Of a DNA stretch of 53,734 bases, positions 33,827 to 42,174 are shown piece by piece. Under the pieces are notes generated by a model that saw only the letters and a program-made list of their open reading frames with translations, was not told where the DNA came from and did no database searches. The DNA comes from an uncultured Clostridia bacterium (GTDB taxonomy: Bacteria; Bacillota; Clostridia; Oscillospirales; CAG-272), in NCBI GenBank assembly GCA_944381085.1, contig CALWJX010000002.1:114571-168304 (forward strand). Reading direction: 5' to 3'. Position 1 is the stretch's first letter. Every line of letters starts with the position of its first letter. Made by a program: the position numbers and the translations under genes.

Positions 33827-34249
33827 ATGAGAAAAATTGCGGTAGTATATTGGAGCGGTACCGGAAACACGGAGGCGATGGCTTCGGCTGTGGCTAAGGG
33901 CGCTGAGGAATCGGGCGCCGAGGTTAAAGAGTTTACCGCGTCCGAATTTGATTTTTCGATGATGGATGATTTTGACGCTGTGGCGTTCGGTTGTCCTTCG
34001 ATGGGTTCCGAAGAACTTGAGGATAGTGAGTTTTTGCCGATGTTCACCGATTGCGAGTCAAAATTGTCCGGGAAGAAAATCGCGCTTTTCGGCTCCTACG
34101 GGTGGGGAGACGGTGAATGGATGCGCAATTGGGAAGAGAGATGTAAGAACGACGGGGCAGTGTTTGCGTGTGATTATGTTATCTGCAACGGCTCTCCCGA
34201 TGACGACGCCGTTTCCGCGTGCAGGAAACTCGGAAAATCGCTTGTCTGA
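33827..34249 (+). CDS. Short-chain flavodoxin
   Basis: 140 residues. The FMN phosphate loop 'SGTGNTEAMA' (residues 10-19) is intact, with 'AFGCPSMGSEELED' and 'LFGSYGWGDGEWM' forming the isoalloxazine loops (Trp in the second). Flavodoxins replace ferredoxin as electron carrier when iron is short, so its place behind a DtxR-type operator fits the rest of the island and contrasts with the ferredoxin gene at 3646-3819. It is third in its operon, 45 bases after the DUF3793 gene, with its own AAAGGCAGG ribosome binding site, and a hairpin terminator follows. Confidence 0.95.
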   Translation: MRKIAVVYWSGTGNTEAMASAVAKGAEESGAEVKEFTASEFDFSMMDDFDAVAFGCPSMGSEELEDSEFLPMFTDCESKLSGKKIALFGSYGWGDGEWMRNWEERCKNDGAVFACDYVICNGSPDDDAVSACRKLGKSLV

Positions 34250-34302
34250 AAATCGGTTTGATCCCGATATAAAATTTCCAAATAAATAACGTAGTGAAAA
34301 CT

Positions 34303-34347
34303 GACTGCCGCATACCGATTAATTTGGATTTTGCCGGCAGTTTTTTT
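34303..34347 (+). terminator. Terminator of the flavodoxin operon
   Basis: ACTGCCG pairs with CGGCAGT across a 25-base loop and is followed by seven T. Confidence 0.75.
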
Positions 34348-34432
34348 ATGGAACGATAACCGCCGGCAGACCGGTGGATATGTATAAACCAAATTTTAAT
34401 TTTATAAATTTCGAATATTGTTATTTTATATA

Positions 34433-34461
34433 TTGCAAATTATGGAGATTTGTGCTATAAT
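34433..34461 (+). promoter_or_regulatory. Promoter of the AT-rich island
   Basis: TTGCAA, 17-base spacer, TATAAT. The 361 bases between the flavodoxin gene and the peptidase gene hold the terminator, this promoter and a small TCACC/GGTGA hairpin at 34527-34546, and no gene. Confidence 0.7.
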
Positions 34462-34610
34462 TAAAAAAGAAATATATGTTATTTTTAATTATTATTAAAA
34501 TCATTTTTTGATATTATAAACTAAAGTCACCAAATTTTTGCGGTGAACTAATGGCACTGAATGGCGTGTATGCTAATATATTCATACTGAAAAATATAAG
34601 GGGTGTAATA

Positions 34611-34928
34611 TTGATTAATATTGAAAAGTGTATCAATTTGTTAAAAGACGAACTTAATAAAAAAGGGGAACTTCAACTCACTGTCTATGGAGATAGTATG
34701 TTGCCTATTCTAAAGGATGGTGATACAGTAAAAGTACAAAAGTGCAATGAATACAAGATTGGTGATATTGTTGCTTATTTTATTATAGTTGATAATAAGT
34801 TAAAAATAGTAATTCATCGAATTGTATTAAAAAGAAAAGAATATTTATTAACCAAGGGTGATAATAACAATTTTATAGACAACATAAAGGTTAGAAATTG
34901 TTTTGTTTTAGGTGTGGTTTTATTTTAG
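34611..34928 (+). CDS. S24/S26-type peptidase-like protein (short signal-peptidase family)
   Basis: 105 residues from a TTG start, chosen for the AAGGGGTG site six bases upstream; an in-frame ATG at 34551 with a weaker GGTGA site is the alternative and would add 20 residues. 'LTVYGDSMLPIL' carries the catalytic Ser (about residue 29) and 'VIHRIV' has His (about 69) where bacterial signal peptidase I uses Lys, as in SipW-type enzymes; 'LTKGDNN' is the third conserved box. No membrane anchor is visible, so this may be a cytosolic or peripheral peptidase. Base composition is much more AT-rich than the flanks, pointing to transfer. It is followed after 29 bases by a GNAT gene. Confidence 0.7.
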   Translation: MINIEKCINLLKDELNKKGELQLTVYGDSMLPILKDGDTVKVQKCNEYKIGDIVAYFIIVDNKLKIVIHRIVLKRKEYLLTKGDNNNFIDNIKVRNCFVLGVVLF

Positions 34929-34957
34929 TTTAATTTTTAATTATAGAAGCTTTAAAT

Positions 34958-35722
34958 ATGAATAATTTTGAGATAATAAATAAACTTAAAAAAGATTTTA
35001 GATATTGCTTAGAATACGATTATTTTTTACAGTCATCATCAGATGTAGAGTTTTTGGATGTAAATGGTATTATATGCTTATTAAATTCATCCGAAAGGTA
35101 TTGTATGGTTACGGATTTTTGTCGCGATAAATTAAATGATATAGAAGATATTATTAGAAAAAAAATAGGTGGTAATAAGATATTGCTAAATTTCAATGTT
35201 GATAAAAATATAGATATAGAATATCTAAAGAAAAATAAATATAAATTTAATTCAGTTTATGATAGTTATGTCTATTTTATAGATAATAATCATAATTTTG
35301 ATTTTGCAAACAATAGCCATATTATAGAGCTTACATCTCAAAACATAAATTGTTATATATATAATGATTGTAATGAAAAAATTCAATATCGCCCTTCTTT
35401 CGAAAAACTTGTAGATGTATTCCTTCATAAAAACAATGGACGAATTATTGCTTATATAAAGAACAATTGTATTTTGGGATATCTTTCCTATGTAAATATT
35501 TATGAAAATGTTAATGATGTAGATTACATTTATGTTACCGATAAATATAGGAATATTGGTATTGGCACAATGTTGGGAAAATATTATGCTAAAATATCAA
35601 AAAATGAGAGTAAAACAGCCCTTTGGAGCAATGCGACACAAACATCTTCAAAAGTGGCAATTAAATCAGGATTTGAATGGTGTTGTAAGCATATGTCATT
35701 TTATAAAGAAATAGACAACTGA
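34958..35722 (+). CDS. GNAT-family N-acetyltransferase, two-domain
   Basis: 254 residues. The C-terminal half has the acetyl-CoA binding motif A, 'DYIYVTDKYRNIGIGTMLG', and 'NATQTSSKVAIKSGFEW' (motif B), so acyl transfer from a CoA donor is expected. The N-terminal 120 residues look like a second, degenerate GNAT-like fold. The substrate is unknown. It is very AT-rich, as is the peptidase gene just before it, and the pair may have arrived together. Confidence 0.75.
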   Translation: MNNFEIINKLKKDFRYCLEYDYFLQSSSDVEFLDVNGIICLLNSSERYCMVTDFCRDKLNDIEDIIRKKIGGNKILLNFNVDKNIDIEYLKKNKYKFNSVYDSYVYFIDNNHNFDFANNSHIIELTSQNINCYIYNDCNEKIQYRPSFEKLVDVFLHKNNGRIIAYIKNNCILGYLSYVNIYENVNDVDYIYVTDKYRNIGIGTMLGKYYAKISKNESKTALWSNATQTSSKVAIKSGFEWCCKHMSFYKEIDN

Positions 35723-35793
35723 TTATTCATTTTTGTCGTAAAACATAGATTTCAATATCTAAACGGAGAAGTCTAATTGGAGAAAAAATATCA

Positions 35794-36144
35794 ATGGACA
35801 AATTATATAAAAAGATACCTTCCTCGACTTGTAGAAAAGGATGTTACAAATGTTGTACTAATATTATTCAGTATACTCCGAGCGAGTTTAAAGCAATGGG
35901 AGGATATGAATATAACGAAAAATGTTCTCACCTAAAAGAAGGCAAGTGTTCTATATATGAAAATCGTCCTTTTGTATGCAGAATTTACGGCGCAAGCGAA
36001 CTTTTCAAATGCGAGGATTGTGTTCCGGAAAGGATGCTGAGCGAGGAAGAAACCTTAGAACTTGTGCATCAATATATACAGTTGAAAAAGAAAGAAGAGT
36101 CTGATGAGAATCTCAGAAAACAAACATCGGGAATGCGGAAATAA
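35794..36144 (+). CDS. YkgJ-family cysteine cluster protein
   Basis: 116 residues. 'CRKGCYKCCTNI' at about residues 13-24, 'KCSHLKEGKCSIYENRPFVCRIYG' in two parts (Cys ligands before and after 'IYENRP') and a final 'KCEDCVP' are the hallmarks of the YkgJ group, which binds zinc or an iron-sulfur cluster. No reaction is assigned to the family. A GGAG site precedes the ATG. Base composition shifts from AT-rich to average along the gene, so the island boundary may lie here. A strong terminator follows at 36217. Confidence 0.8.
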   Translation: MDKLYKKIPSSTCRKGCYKCCTNIIQYTPSEFKAMGGYEYNEKCSHLKEGKCSIYENRPFVCRIYGASELFKCEDCVPERMLSEEETLELVHQYIQLKKKEESDENLRKQTSGMRK

Positions 36145-36216
36145 CCGAGGACAAGCTTGATGGGTATCTACCCGAGCTCTGCATAAGTTCGTTAAAAACG
36201 GGCAATTGAAAAAAGA

Positions 36217-36260
36217 CCTCCTATGGTAGAATAGATGGATCTACCATAGGAGGAATTTTT
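36217..36260 (+). terminator. Strong hairpin terminator
   Basis: A perfect 14-base-pair stem (CCTCCTATGGTAGA with TCTACCATAGGAGG) around a nine-base loop, followed by AATTTTT. Confidence 0.9.
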
Positions 36261-36339
36261 ATGTAACGAAAACCGGAGACGGCTGCATGACCTGAAAATT
36301 TTCTTATCAATTAATGCGGGGAAAAATTGTTCAAACTTA

Positions 36340-36367
36340 TTGACAAAACCCGAAATAAAGATATAAT
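36340..36367 (+). promoter_or_regulatory. Promoter of the DUF2264/KDPG cluster
   Basis: TTGACA, 16-base spacer, TATAAT, 65 bases before the DUF2264 start. Confidence 0.8.
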
Positions 36368-36432
36368 ATAGATGTATGCCATCTGTTCTGAGTTATACTT
36401 ATCTTTTTATTTGCGGAATCGGAGGTGATTTT

Positions 36433-37623
36433 GTGAAAGCAGGTCTGACAGACAGAAAATATTGGGTTGACATGCTTGTCAGGATAATAGATCCCGTGCT
36501 TATGAACGGGGAAAAGAGAAATCTCAAGAACGCCATGCCAAAAAGCGATCCGGAAAAATGGGCAAAGGCGAATAAGGACAAATATGCCTGTCTTGAGCTT
36601 GTGGGGAGAACGCTTTGCGGCGCTTCGTCATGGCTTGGTAAAAAACAGAAAGATATCGGAGAGGAAGAACTAAGGCAAAAATACGCGCATCTCGCAAGGA
36701 AAACAATAGACGCTATCACTGACCCGGACTCTCCGGACCGTGTGGAATTTTATGTTCCGGTTGAGGAAAACGGAAACAATCCTTTCTGCCAGTCCTTGGT
36801 CGACGCGGCATTTTTGTCTCACGCGATATTAAGGGCAAAGGAAGAACTGTTTGACAAGCTTGAGGACAGAGTAAAGGTAAATCTGATTGATTGCCTTAAA
36901 CAGACCAGAAAGATAAGACCGGCCCACAACAACTGGCTGCTGTTTTCGGGAATGGTAGAGGCCGCGCTATATGTTGTCGGCGAAGAACCCGACCTCATGC
37001 GCGTCGATTACTGCATGTTCCAGCATGAGCAGTGGTACAAGGGGGACGGGATGTACGGAGACGGAGCCGCTTTTCACTGGGATTATTACAACAGTTATGT
37101 CATACAGCCTATGATGGTCGATATTGCAAAGACTTTTGAAAGATCTTTTCCGGAAGGCAATTACGGTCAGAAAAGAGTTGAAACGACGGTTCAGAGAGCA
37201 AAAAGATATGCCGCTATACTTGAGAGACTTATTGCGCCGGACGGTACTTTCCCGATAATCGGGCGTTCGATTACATACAGGACAGGAGCGTTTCAGATGC
37301 TTGCGCAGGCGGCTCTTGAGGGAATTGTTCCCGACGGTGTGAGCAAAGCCCAGATAAGGTGTGCCTTGACCGAGGTTATAAAGCGCTGCTTTGACAGTCC
37401 TGATAACTTTGACGATAACGGATGGCTGAAAACCGGAGTCTGCGGAGATCAACCCGACCTCGGCGAGCTGTATATATGCACCGGCAGTCTTTACCTGTGC
37501 ACAACGGGATTTCTGCCATTGGGACTTGATGAGGACGATGAATTCTGGAACAGCGATTATGCGGACTTTACCTCGCGCAAAATCTGGGCGGGGAAAAATA
37601 TGCCTGCCGATCATGCCATATGA
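36433..37623 (+). CDS. DUF2264-domain protein
   Basis: 396 residues from a GTG start that follows a GGAGGTGAT ribosome binding site by four bases; the ATG 57 bases upstream has no such site. The sequence fits DUF2264: 'ELVGRTLCGASSWLG', 'NPFCQSLVDAAFLSHAILRA', 'NNWLLFSGMVEAAL', 'QHEQWYKGDGMYGDGAAFHWDY' (two parts) and 'IGRSITYRTGAFQMLAQAAL'. The helical repeat with Trp, His and acidic residues suggests an alpha/alpha toroid, the fold of several polysaccharide lyases and unsaturated-uronyl hydrolases. Next to ketodeoxygluconate enzymes, a role in breaking down uronic-acid oligosaccharides is inferred. No signal peptide, so it acts inside the cell. Confidence 0.8.
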   Translation: MKAGLTDRKYWVDMLVRIIDPVLMNGEKRNLKNAMPKSDPEKWAKANKDKYACLELVGRTLCGASSWLGKKQKDIGEEELRQKYAHLARKTIDAITDPDSPDRVEFYVPVEENGNNPFCQSLVDAAFLSHAILRAKEELFDKLEDRVKVNLIDCLKQTRKIRPAHNNWLLFSGMVEAALYVVGEEPDLMRVDYCMFQHEQWYKGDGMYGDGAAFHWDYYNSYVIQPMMVDIAKTFERSFPEGNYGQKRVETTVQRAKRYAAILERLIAPDGTFPIIGRSITYRTGAFQMLAQAALEGIVPDGVSKAQIRCALTEVIKRCFDSPDNFDDNGWLKTGVCGDQPDLGELYICTGSLYLCTTGFLPLGLDEDDEFWNSDYADFTSRKIWAGKNMPADHAI

Positions 37624-37730
37624 TAGTAAATTTATACAAACAATGAAATAAATTATTGGGTGACGGAATTAAAATTCTGGACTATACACACTGAGAAACT
37701 TCTTTTATTACTTAAGAAAAGGTGAATTTT

Positions 37731-38696
37731 ATGGGAAACGTGTTTGAGAGGATTGAAAAAACCGGGATAATTCCCGTTATTAAAATAAGCGAGGCAGATA
37801 AAGCGATACCTCTTGCAAAAGCGCTTTGCGAGGGCGGACTTCCGGCGGCGGAGGTCACTTTCCGCACGGACGCGGCGGCAGAAGCCATTAAGCTTATACG
37901 CGGAAGATTTCCGAATATGACCGTAGGAGCGGGAACTGTTCTGACTAAAAAGCAGGTGGACGAGGCAGTCAGCGCCGGAGCGGAATTCATAGTCAGTCCG
38001 GGACTCAATCCCAAAGTAGTGTCATATTGCATGGATGTCGGCGTTCCGGTAATACCCGGCTGTTCGAGCCCGTCGGATATCGAGACGACTTTAGAACTCG
38101 GACTTGATACAGTTAAATTTTTCCCGGCGGAGGCGGCGGGCGGAGTCGCCATGATAAAGGCAATGTCGGCGCCGTATTCTGGTGTAAAATTTATGCCGAC
38201 CGGCGGCATTGATCTGAAAAACCTCAATGATTATCTGGGCTTTGACAAGGTAATCGCGTGTGGCGGAAGCTTTATGGTAAAAGAGGACTACATAAAAAAC
38301 GGCGAGTGGGACAAAATAAGGTCTCTTACACAAACCGCGGTGCAGACCATGCTCGGTTTTGAGCTTGCACATATCGGAATTAACGGCGAAAACGAAAAGG
38401 AAGCGGTCGAATCGGCAAATATGTTCAGTCGGATGTTTATGTTTGACGCAAAGGGGGGAAACTCCTCAGTCTTTTGCGGAAGCGGTATAGAAATCATGAA
38501 AAAACCGTATCTCGGCAAAAACGGTCATATAGCCATAGGTACGAATTCTGTCCCGAGAGCCGTTAATTATCTTGAGTCAAAGGGATTTGGGTTCAGATAC
38601 GACAGCGCCAAATACAACGAGAAGGGCAAACTGACCGCGATTTATTTCGATACGGAAATTTCGGGTTTCGCTATTCATCTTGTCAATAAAAAGTAA
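37731..38696 (+). CDS. KDPG/KHG aldolase with C-terminal VOC-like domain
   Basis: 321 residues from ATG 37731 (AAGGTG seven bases upstream). Residues 1-205 are a class I 2-keto-3-deoxy-6-phosphogluconate aldolase: Glu41 in 'AAEVTFRT', the Schiff-base Lys129 in 'DTVKFFPAE', and 'MPTGGID'. It would split KDPG to pyruvate and glyceraldehyde 3-phosphate. Residues 215-321 are an added domain not present in the classical 210-residue enzyme, with 'ELAHIGINGENEKEAVESA', 'HIAIGTNSVPRAVNYLESKG' and 'AIYFDTEISGFAIHLV', the beta-alpha-beta pattern of the vicinal-oxygen-chelate/glyoxalase fold. Together with the next gene (kinase) it completes ketodeoxygluconate catabolism. Confidence 0.85.
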   Translation: MGNVFERIEKTGIIPVIKISEADKAIPLAKALCEGGLPAAEVTFRTDAAAEAIKLIRGRFPNMTVGAGTVLTKKQVDEAVSAGAEFIVSPGLNPKVVSYCMDVGVPVIPGCSSPSDIETTLELGLDTVKFFPAEAAGGVAMIKAMSAPYSGVKFMPTGGIDLKNLNDYLGFDKVIACGGSFMVKEDYIKNGEWDKIRSLTQTAVQTMLGFELAHIGINGENEKEAVESANMFSRMFMFDAKGGNSSVFCGSGIEIMKKPYLGKNGHIAIGTNSVPRAVNYLESKGFGFRYDSAKYNEKGKLTAIYFDTEISGFAIHLVNKK

Positions 38697-38753
38697 TATA
38701 TTTCGGCACGGTGATTCTTACAATATTAAAAACGGGGGAGGAACGATTATAAA

Positions 38754-39776
38754 ATGAAAAAAGCGGTTACATTCGGTGAAATTATGCTGAGGCTTGCGCC
38801 TGAGGGATACTACAGGTTTGTTCAGGCGGATAAATACGGTGCCACATACGGAGGAGGAGAGGCAAACGTCGCGGTATCGCTTGCGAATTTCGGAGTTGAC
38901 GCGCGTTTTGTCACAAAGCTTCCGGAGCACGAAATCGGACAGGCGGCGGTAAATTCTCTCAGAAGGTTCGGTGTAGATACCGATTATATTACGAGAGGGG
39001 GAGACCGGGTAGGTATTTATTTTCTTGAAAAAGGCGCTTCTCAGCGTCCGTCCAAGGTCATATATGACCGCGCCGGTTCGTCTATAGCCACTGCCGCAAG
39101 CGATGATTTTGACTGGGATAGGATATTTGACGGTGTGGATTGGTTTCATTTTACCGGAATTACCCCGGCTTTGGGTGACAATGTCGCGCGTATAACTCTT
39201 GAAGCCTTGAAAGCGGCGAAAGATAAAGGAATTGATGTCAGCTGCGACCTGAATTACAGAAAAAATCTGTGGTCAAAGCAAAAAGCCGGAGAGGTAATGA
39301 CAAAACTTATGCCGTATGTTGACGTGTGCATCGCGAATGAGGAGGACGCAAACGACGTATTCGGAATAAAAGCCGAAAATACCGATGTCAGCGGAGGCAA
39401 GCTGAACTACGACGGATACCGGCAGGTGGCGTGCGGCCTCGCCGAAAAATTCGGCTTTAAGAAGGTGGCGATAACGCTAAGAACATCGATTTCCGCGAAT
39501 GACAATAAGTGGGCGGCAATGCTTTATGACGGAAAAGATTATTATTTTTCAAAGAGCTATGACGTACACATAGTTGACCGTGTGGGCGGGGGCGACAGCT
39601 TTGGCGCGGGACTTATTTACTCTCTTCTTGAGGGCTTCGATATGCAGTCCTCGCTTGAGTTTGCCGTTGCCGCAAGCTGTCTGAAGCATTCAATAGAGGG
39701 CGACTTCAATATGGTCTCGGTAAGCGAGGTTCAAAAGCTGGCAAAGGGAGACGGTTCGGGAAGAGTCCAAAGATAA
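38754..39776 (+). CDS. kdgK: 2-keto-3-deoxygluconate kinase (PfkB family)
   Basis: 340 residues. Begins 'AVTFGEIMLRLAPEGYYRFVQ', with 'TYGGGEANVAVSLANFG' (PfkB signature 1), and ends with 'DRVGGGDSFGAGLIYSLLEG' containing the catalytic Asp and anion-hole Gly residues. Phosphorylates ketodeoxygluconate to KDPG, which the aldolase encoded just upstream would cleave. A GGGGGAGG ribosome binding site precedes the start. KdgK rather than another PfkB sugar kinase is preferred because of that neighbour. Confidence 0.85.
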   Translation: MKKAVTFGEIMLRLAPEGYYRFVQADKYGATYGGGEANVAVSLANFGVDARFVTKLPEHEIGQAAVNSLRRFGVDTDYITRGGDRVGIYFLEKGASQRPSKVIYDRAGSSIATAASDDFDWDRIFDGVDWFHFTGITPALGDNVARITLEALKAAKDKGIDVSCDLNYRKNLWSKQKAGEVMTKLMPYVDVCIANEEDANDVFGIKAENTDVSGGKLNYDGYRQVACGLAEKFGFKKVAITLRTSISANDNKWAAMLYDGKDYYFSKSYDVHIVDRVGGGDSFGAGLIYSLLEGFDMQSSLEFAVAASCLKHSIEGDFNMVSVSEVQKLAKGDGSGRVQR

Positions 39777-39828
39777 GTTTTGTCCCGGAAATATGATTCA
39801 AGCCGGAATTTTATCAGAGGTTGATTAT

Positions 39829-40284
39829 ATGCTTATAAGAAAATACAAACCGTCGGACTGCAAAGAAACGGCAGAACTGTTCTATGATACAGTGCATACG
39901 GTCAACGCGAAGGATTATACCGAACGGCAGCTTTGCGCCTGGGCGCCGGAAATTCCCGATACCGAAAAGTGGAACATGTCATTTTTGCGGCATTACAGTC
40001 TTGTGGCTGTTGAAAACGGCGTAATTGTCGGATTCGGAGATATAGATAAAAGCGGATATCTTGACAGGCTTTACGTGCATAAAGATTATCAGCGAAAGGG
40101 CATTGGCGCGAAGCTCTGCGATGCTCTTGAAAGCCCGGCGGAATGTGACATTGTAACTCACGCTTCGGTTACGGCAAGACCTTTTTTTGAAAAAAGAGGC
40201 TATGTCGTATTAAAAGAACAGCAGGTAGAGCGCAGAGGTTTTCTTCTGACAAACTTTGTTATGATTAAAAAAAGGGGCAACTGA
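39829..40284 (+). CDS. GNAT-family N-acetyltransferase
   Basis: 151 residues from ATG 39829, which has AGAGG upstream; an ATG 36 bases earlier is less well placed. Motif A is 'LDRLYVHKDYQRKGIGAKL' and is followed by 'VTARPFFEKRGYVVLKEQ' (motif B). The opening 'MLIRKYKPSDCKETAELFYDTV' with 'YTERQLCAWAPE' matches a common small GNAT subgroup (YafP-like). Substrate unknown. It is embedded in the uronate cluster, between the kinase and an isomerase-like gene. Confidence 0.85.
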   Translation: MLIRKYKPSDCKETAELFYDTVHTVNAKDYTERQLCAWAPEIPDTEKWNMSFLRHYSLVAVENGVIVGFGDIDKSGYLDRLYVHKDYQRKGIGAKLCDALESPAECDIVTHASVTARPFFEKRGYVVLKEQQVERRGFLLTNFVMIKKRGN

Positions 40285-40341
40285 AATTGTGCCCTTATAT
40301 GTTAATTGGGTATTGACGCCCGGAAAGGTGTTTGTGTCTAT

Positions 40342-41085
40342 ATGAAAACCGGACTTGTTTCCGTCACTTTCAGAAAGCTTTCGGCTGAGCAGATCATCAG
40401 GCTTGTCAAAAGCGCGGGACTTGACGGAGTGGAGTGGGGCGGCGATGTACATGTCTGCCCTGGAGATTATAAAAATGCTGATTATGTGTCGGGGCTGATG
40501 GAAGAAAACTGCCTTGAGACAATTTCGTACGGCTCCTATTTCAGAGTCGGAGAGAGCGACAATTTTGACGAGGTGTTAAAGACAGCCGTGTCTTTGCGCG
40601 CAAAAAACATAAGGGTCTGGGCGGGTATCAGAAATTTCGACCCGGATGACAGTGATTATTTCAATAAAGTAAAGCTTGAAACCCAAAGGATAGCCGACAA
40701 GGCAAAGGAGAAGGATATTGACATTTCTTTTGAGTACCACTCCGGGACGCTTACAAGCACGCAGAAGTCCACGGTAAGGCTGCTGAGTGAAATCGACAGG
40801 GACAATGTGTTTACATATTGGCAGCCGAACGTATCAAGTATGCCCGAACAAAATCTTGCCGATATCAAAGAGCTTGTCGGCTTGGGGATGCTTAAGAATA
40901 TACACGCTTTTGTTTGGCGTGTGCATGACAGATTGCCTTTCTCGGATGGCGAGGATATATGGAAAAAGTATCTGAGCATTGTAAAAAACGAGGATACGGC
41001 GGTGATGCTGGAGTTTGTTAAGGACGACAGCGTACAGCAGTTTGAGGCAGACGCGCAGATTCTTAAAAATATTATTTGCCGGTAA
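40342..41085 (+). CDS. Sugar phosphate isomerase/epimerase-like TIM-barrel protein
   Basis: 247 residues from ATG 40342 (AAAGGTG upstream). The fold is the AP-endonuclease-2-like barrel: 'GLVSVTFRKL', 'LDGVEWGGDVHV' (Glu), 'SYGSYFRVGE', 'IDISFEYHSGTL' (metal-binding Glu and His), 'VFTYWQPNV' and a final 'VMLEFVKDD' Glu. Expected to isomerise or epimerise a keto sugar, perhaps a uronate, feeding the kinase and aldolase; the substrate is an inference. The next gene starts about 28 bases after its stop. Confidence 0.8.
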   Translation: MKTGLVSVTFRKLSAEQIIRLVKSAGLDGVEWGGDVHVCPGDYKNADYVSGLMEENCLETISYGSYFRVGESDNFDEVLKTAVSLRAKNIRVWAGIRNFDPDDSDYFNKVKLETQRIADKAKEKDIDISFEYHSGTLTSTQKSTVRLLSEIDRDNVFTYWQPNVSSMPEQNLADIKELVGLGMLKNIHAFVWRVHDRLPFSDGEDIWKKYLSIVKNEDTAVMLEFVKDDSVQQFEADAQILKNIICR

Positions 41086-41113
41086 TATGGGGTTTGAAAG
41101 GATACATCAGAAT

Positions 41114-42091
41114 ATGGAAAGATTGTTTTTGACCAATTCCAAAGGTATGATTAAAAATGTGTACACCTCCGAGCAGATCGGCTCTTTTCCGATACTGAGC
41201 TTTGATGAATTGGAGGCAAACAGGGATTTGGTAAAAGATACCCGGTTTATTTTTTCGACATGGGGAATGCCGTCAATGACAGAGGCGCAGATAGATTATT
41301 ATTTTCCGGCGCTTGAGGTGGTTTTTTACGGCGCGGGTTCCGTTCAGGGATTCGCCAGAAGCTTTTTGAACAAAAATATCAGGGTGTTCAGCGCATGGGC
41401 GGCAAACGCCGTTCCGGTTGCGGAATTTGCGGTAAGCCAGATTATCCTTGCCAACAAGGGATATTTTCAGCTTCACAGAAGATATTCGCAAAGCCACAGA
41501 GAATCGGTTGAGTACGCGAATACTTTTCCGGGCAACTACGGTGTGCAGGTGGGACTTCTCGGCGCGGGAATGATAGGCAAATATGTGATAGGACTTCTGA
41601 AGCCTTACAACGTCAAAATAAAGGTTTTCGATCCTTTTTTGAGCGACGAGAAGGCAAAGGAACTCGGCGTTGAGAAAACCACGCTTGAGGACATATTCGC
41701 AAACTGTCAGACCATATCAAACCATCTCGCCAACAACGCGCAGACAAAAGGTATGCTTGACTACAGGCTTTTTTCGCTTATGAAGAAAAACGCTACATTC
41801 ATAAACACCGGCAGGGGGGCGCAGGTGGTGGCGCAGGATCTTATGAGAGCGCTTAAGGAGTGTCCGGAAAGGACGGCGCTGCTTGACGTGACAGACCCGA
41901 CCGAGCCGCTCGCGCCGGACAGTGAATATTGGAAGTACGACAATATATATCTTACCCCGCACCGGGCGGGAAGCGCGACCGACGAGATAAGACGGATGGG
42001 TGTTTATATGTTTGAAGAGTATGAAAGACTGATTAATTCCAAGCCCGTAAGGTATGAGGTTACGCTTGACATGCTCGCAACAATGAGCTGA
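41114..42091 (+). CDS. D-isomer-specific 2-hydroxyacid dehydrogenase family protein
   Basis: 325 residues from ATG 41114, preceded by GAAAGGA; an ATG 27 bases upstream, next to the previous stop, is possible. NAD-binding motif 'VGLLGAGMIGKYVIGLL', then catalytic Arg in 'FINTGRGAQVV', Glu in 'LDVTDPTEPLAPD' and His in 'LTPHRAGS'. It should oxidise or reduce a 2-hydroxy acid or 2-keto acid with NAD(H). In this cluster a sugar-acid-derived substrate is likely. Confidence 0.85.
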   Translation: MERLFLTNSKGMIKNVYTSEQIGSFPILSFDELEANRDLVKDTRFIFSTWGMPSMTEAQIDYYFPALEVVFYGAGSVQGFARSFLNKNIRVFSAWAANAVPVAEFAVSQIILANKGYFQLHRRYSQSHRESVEYANTFPGNYGVQVGLLGAGMIGKYVIGLLKPYNVKIKVFDPFLSDEKAKELGVEKTTLEDIFANCQTISNHLANNAQTKGMLDYRLFSLMKKNATFINTGRGAQVVAQDLMRALKECPERTALLDVTDPTEPLAPDSEYWKYDNIYLTPHRAGSATDEIRRMGVYMFEEYERLINSKPVRYEVTLDMLATMS

Positions 42092-42174
42092 AAACCCGTA
42101 AGACAATTGGAATTAACGGTATACGTCCTGTGAGGATTTATGTGAATTTATGACCGCGTCAGCGGAGAGGTGAA

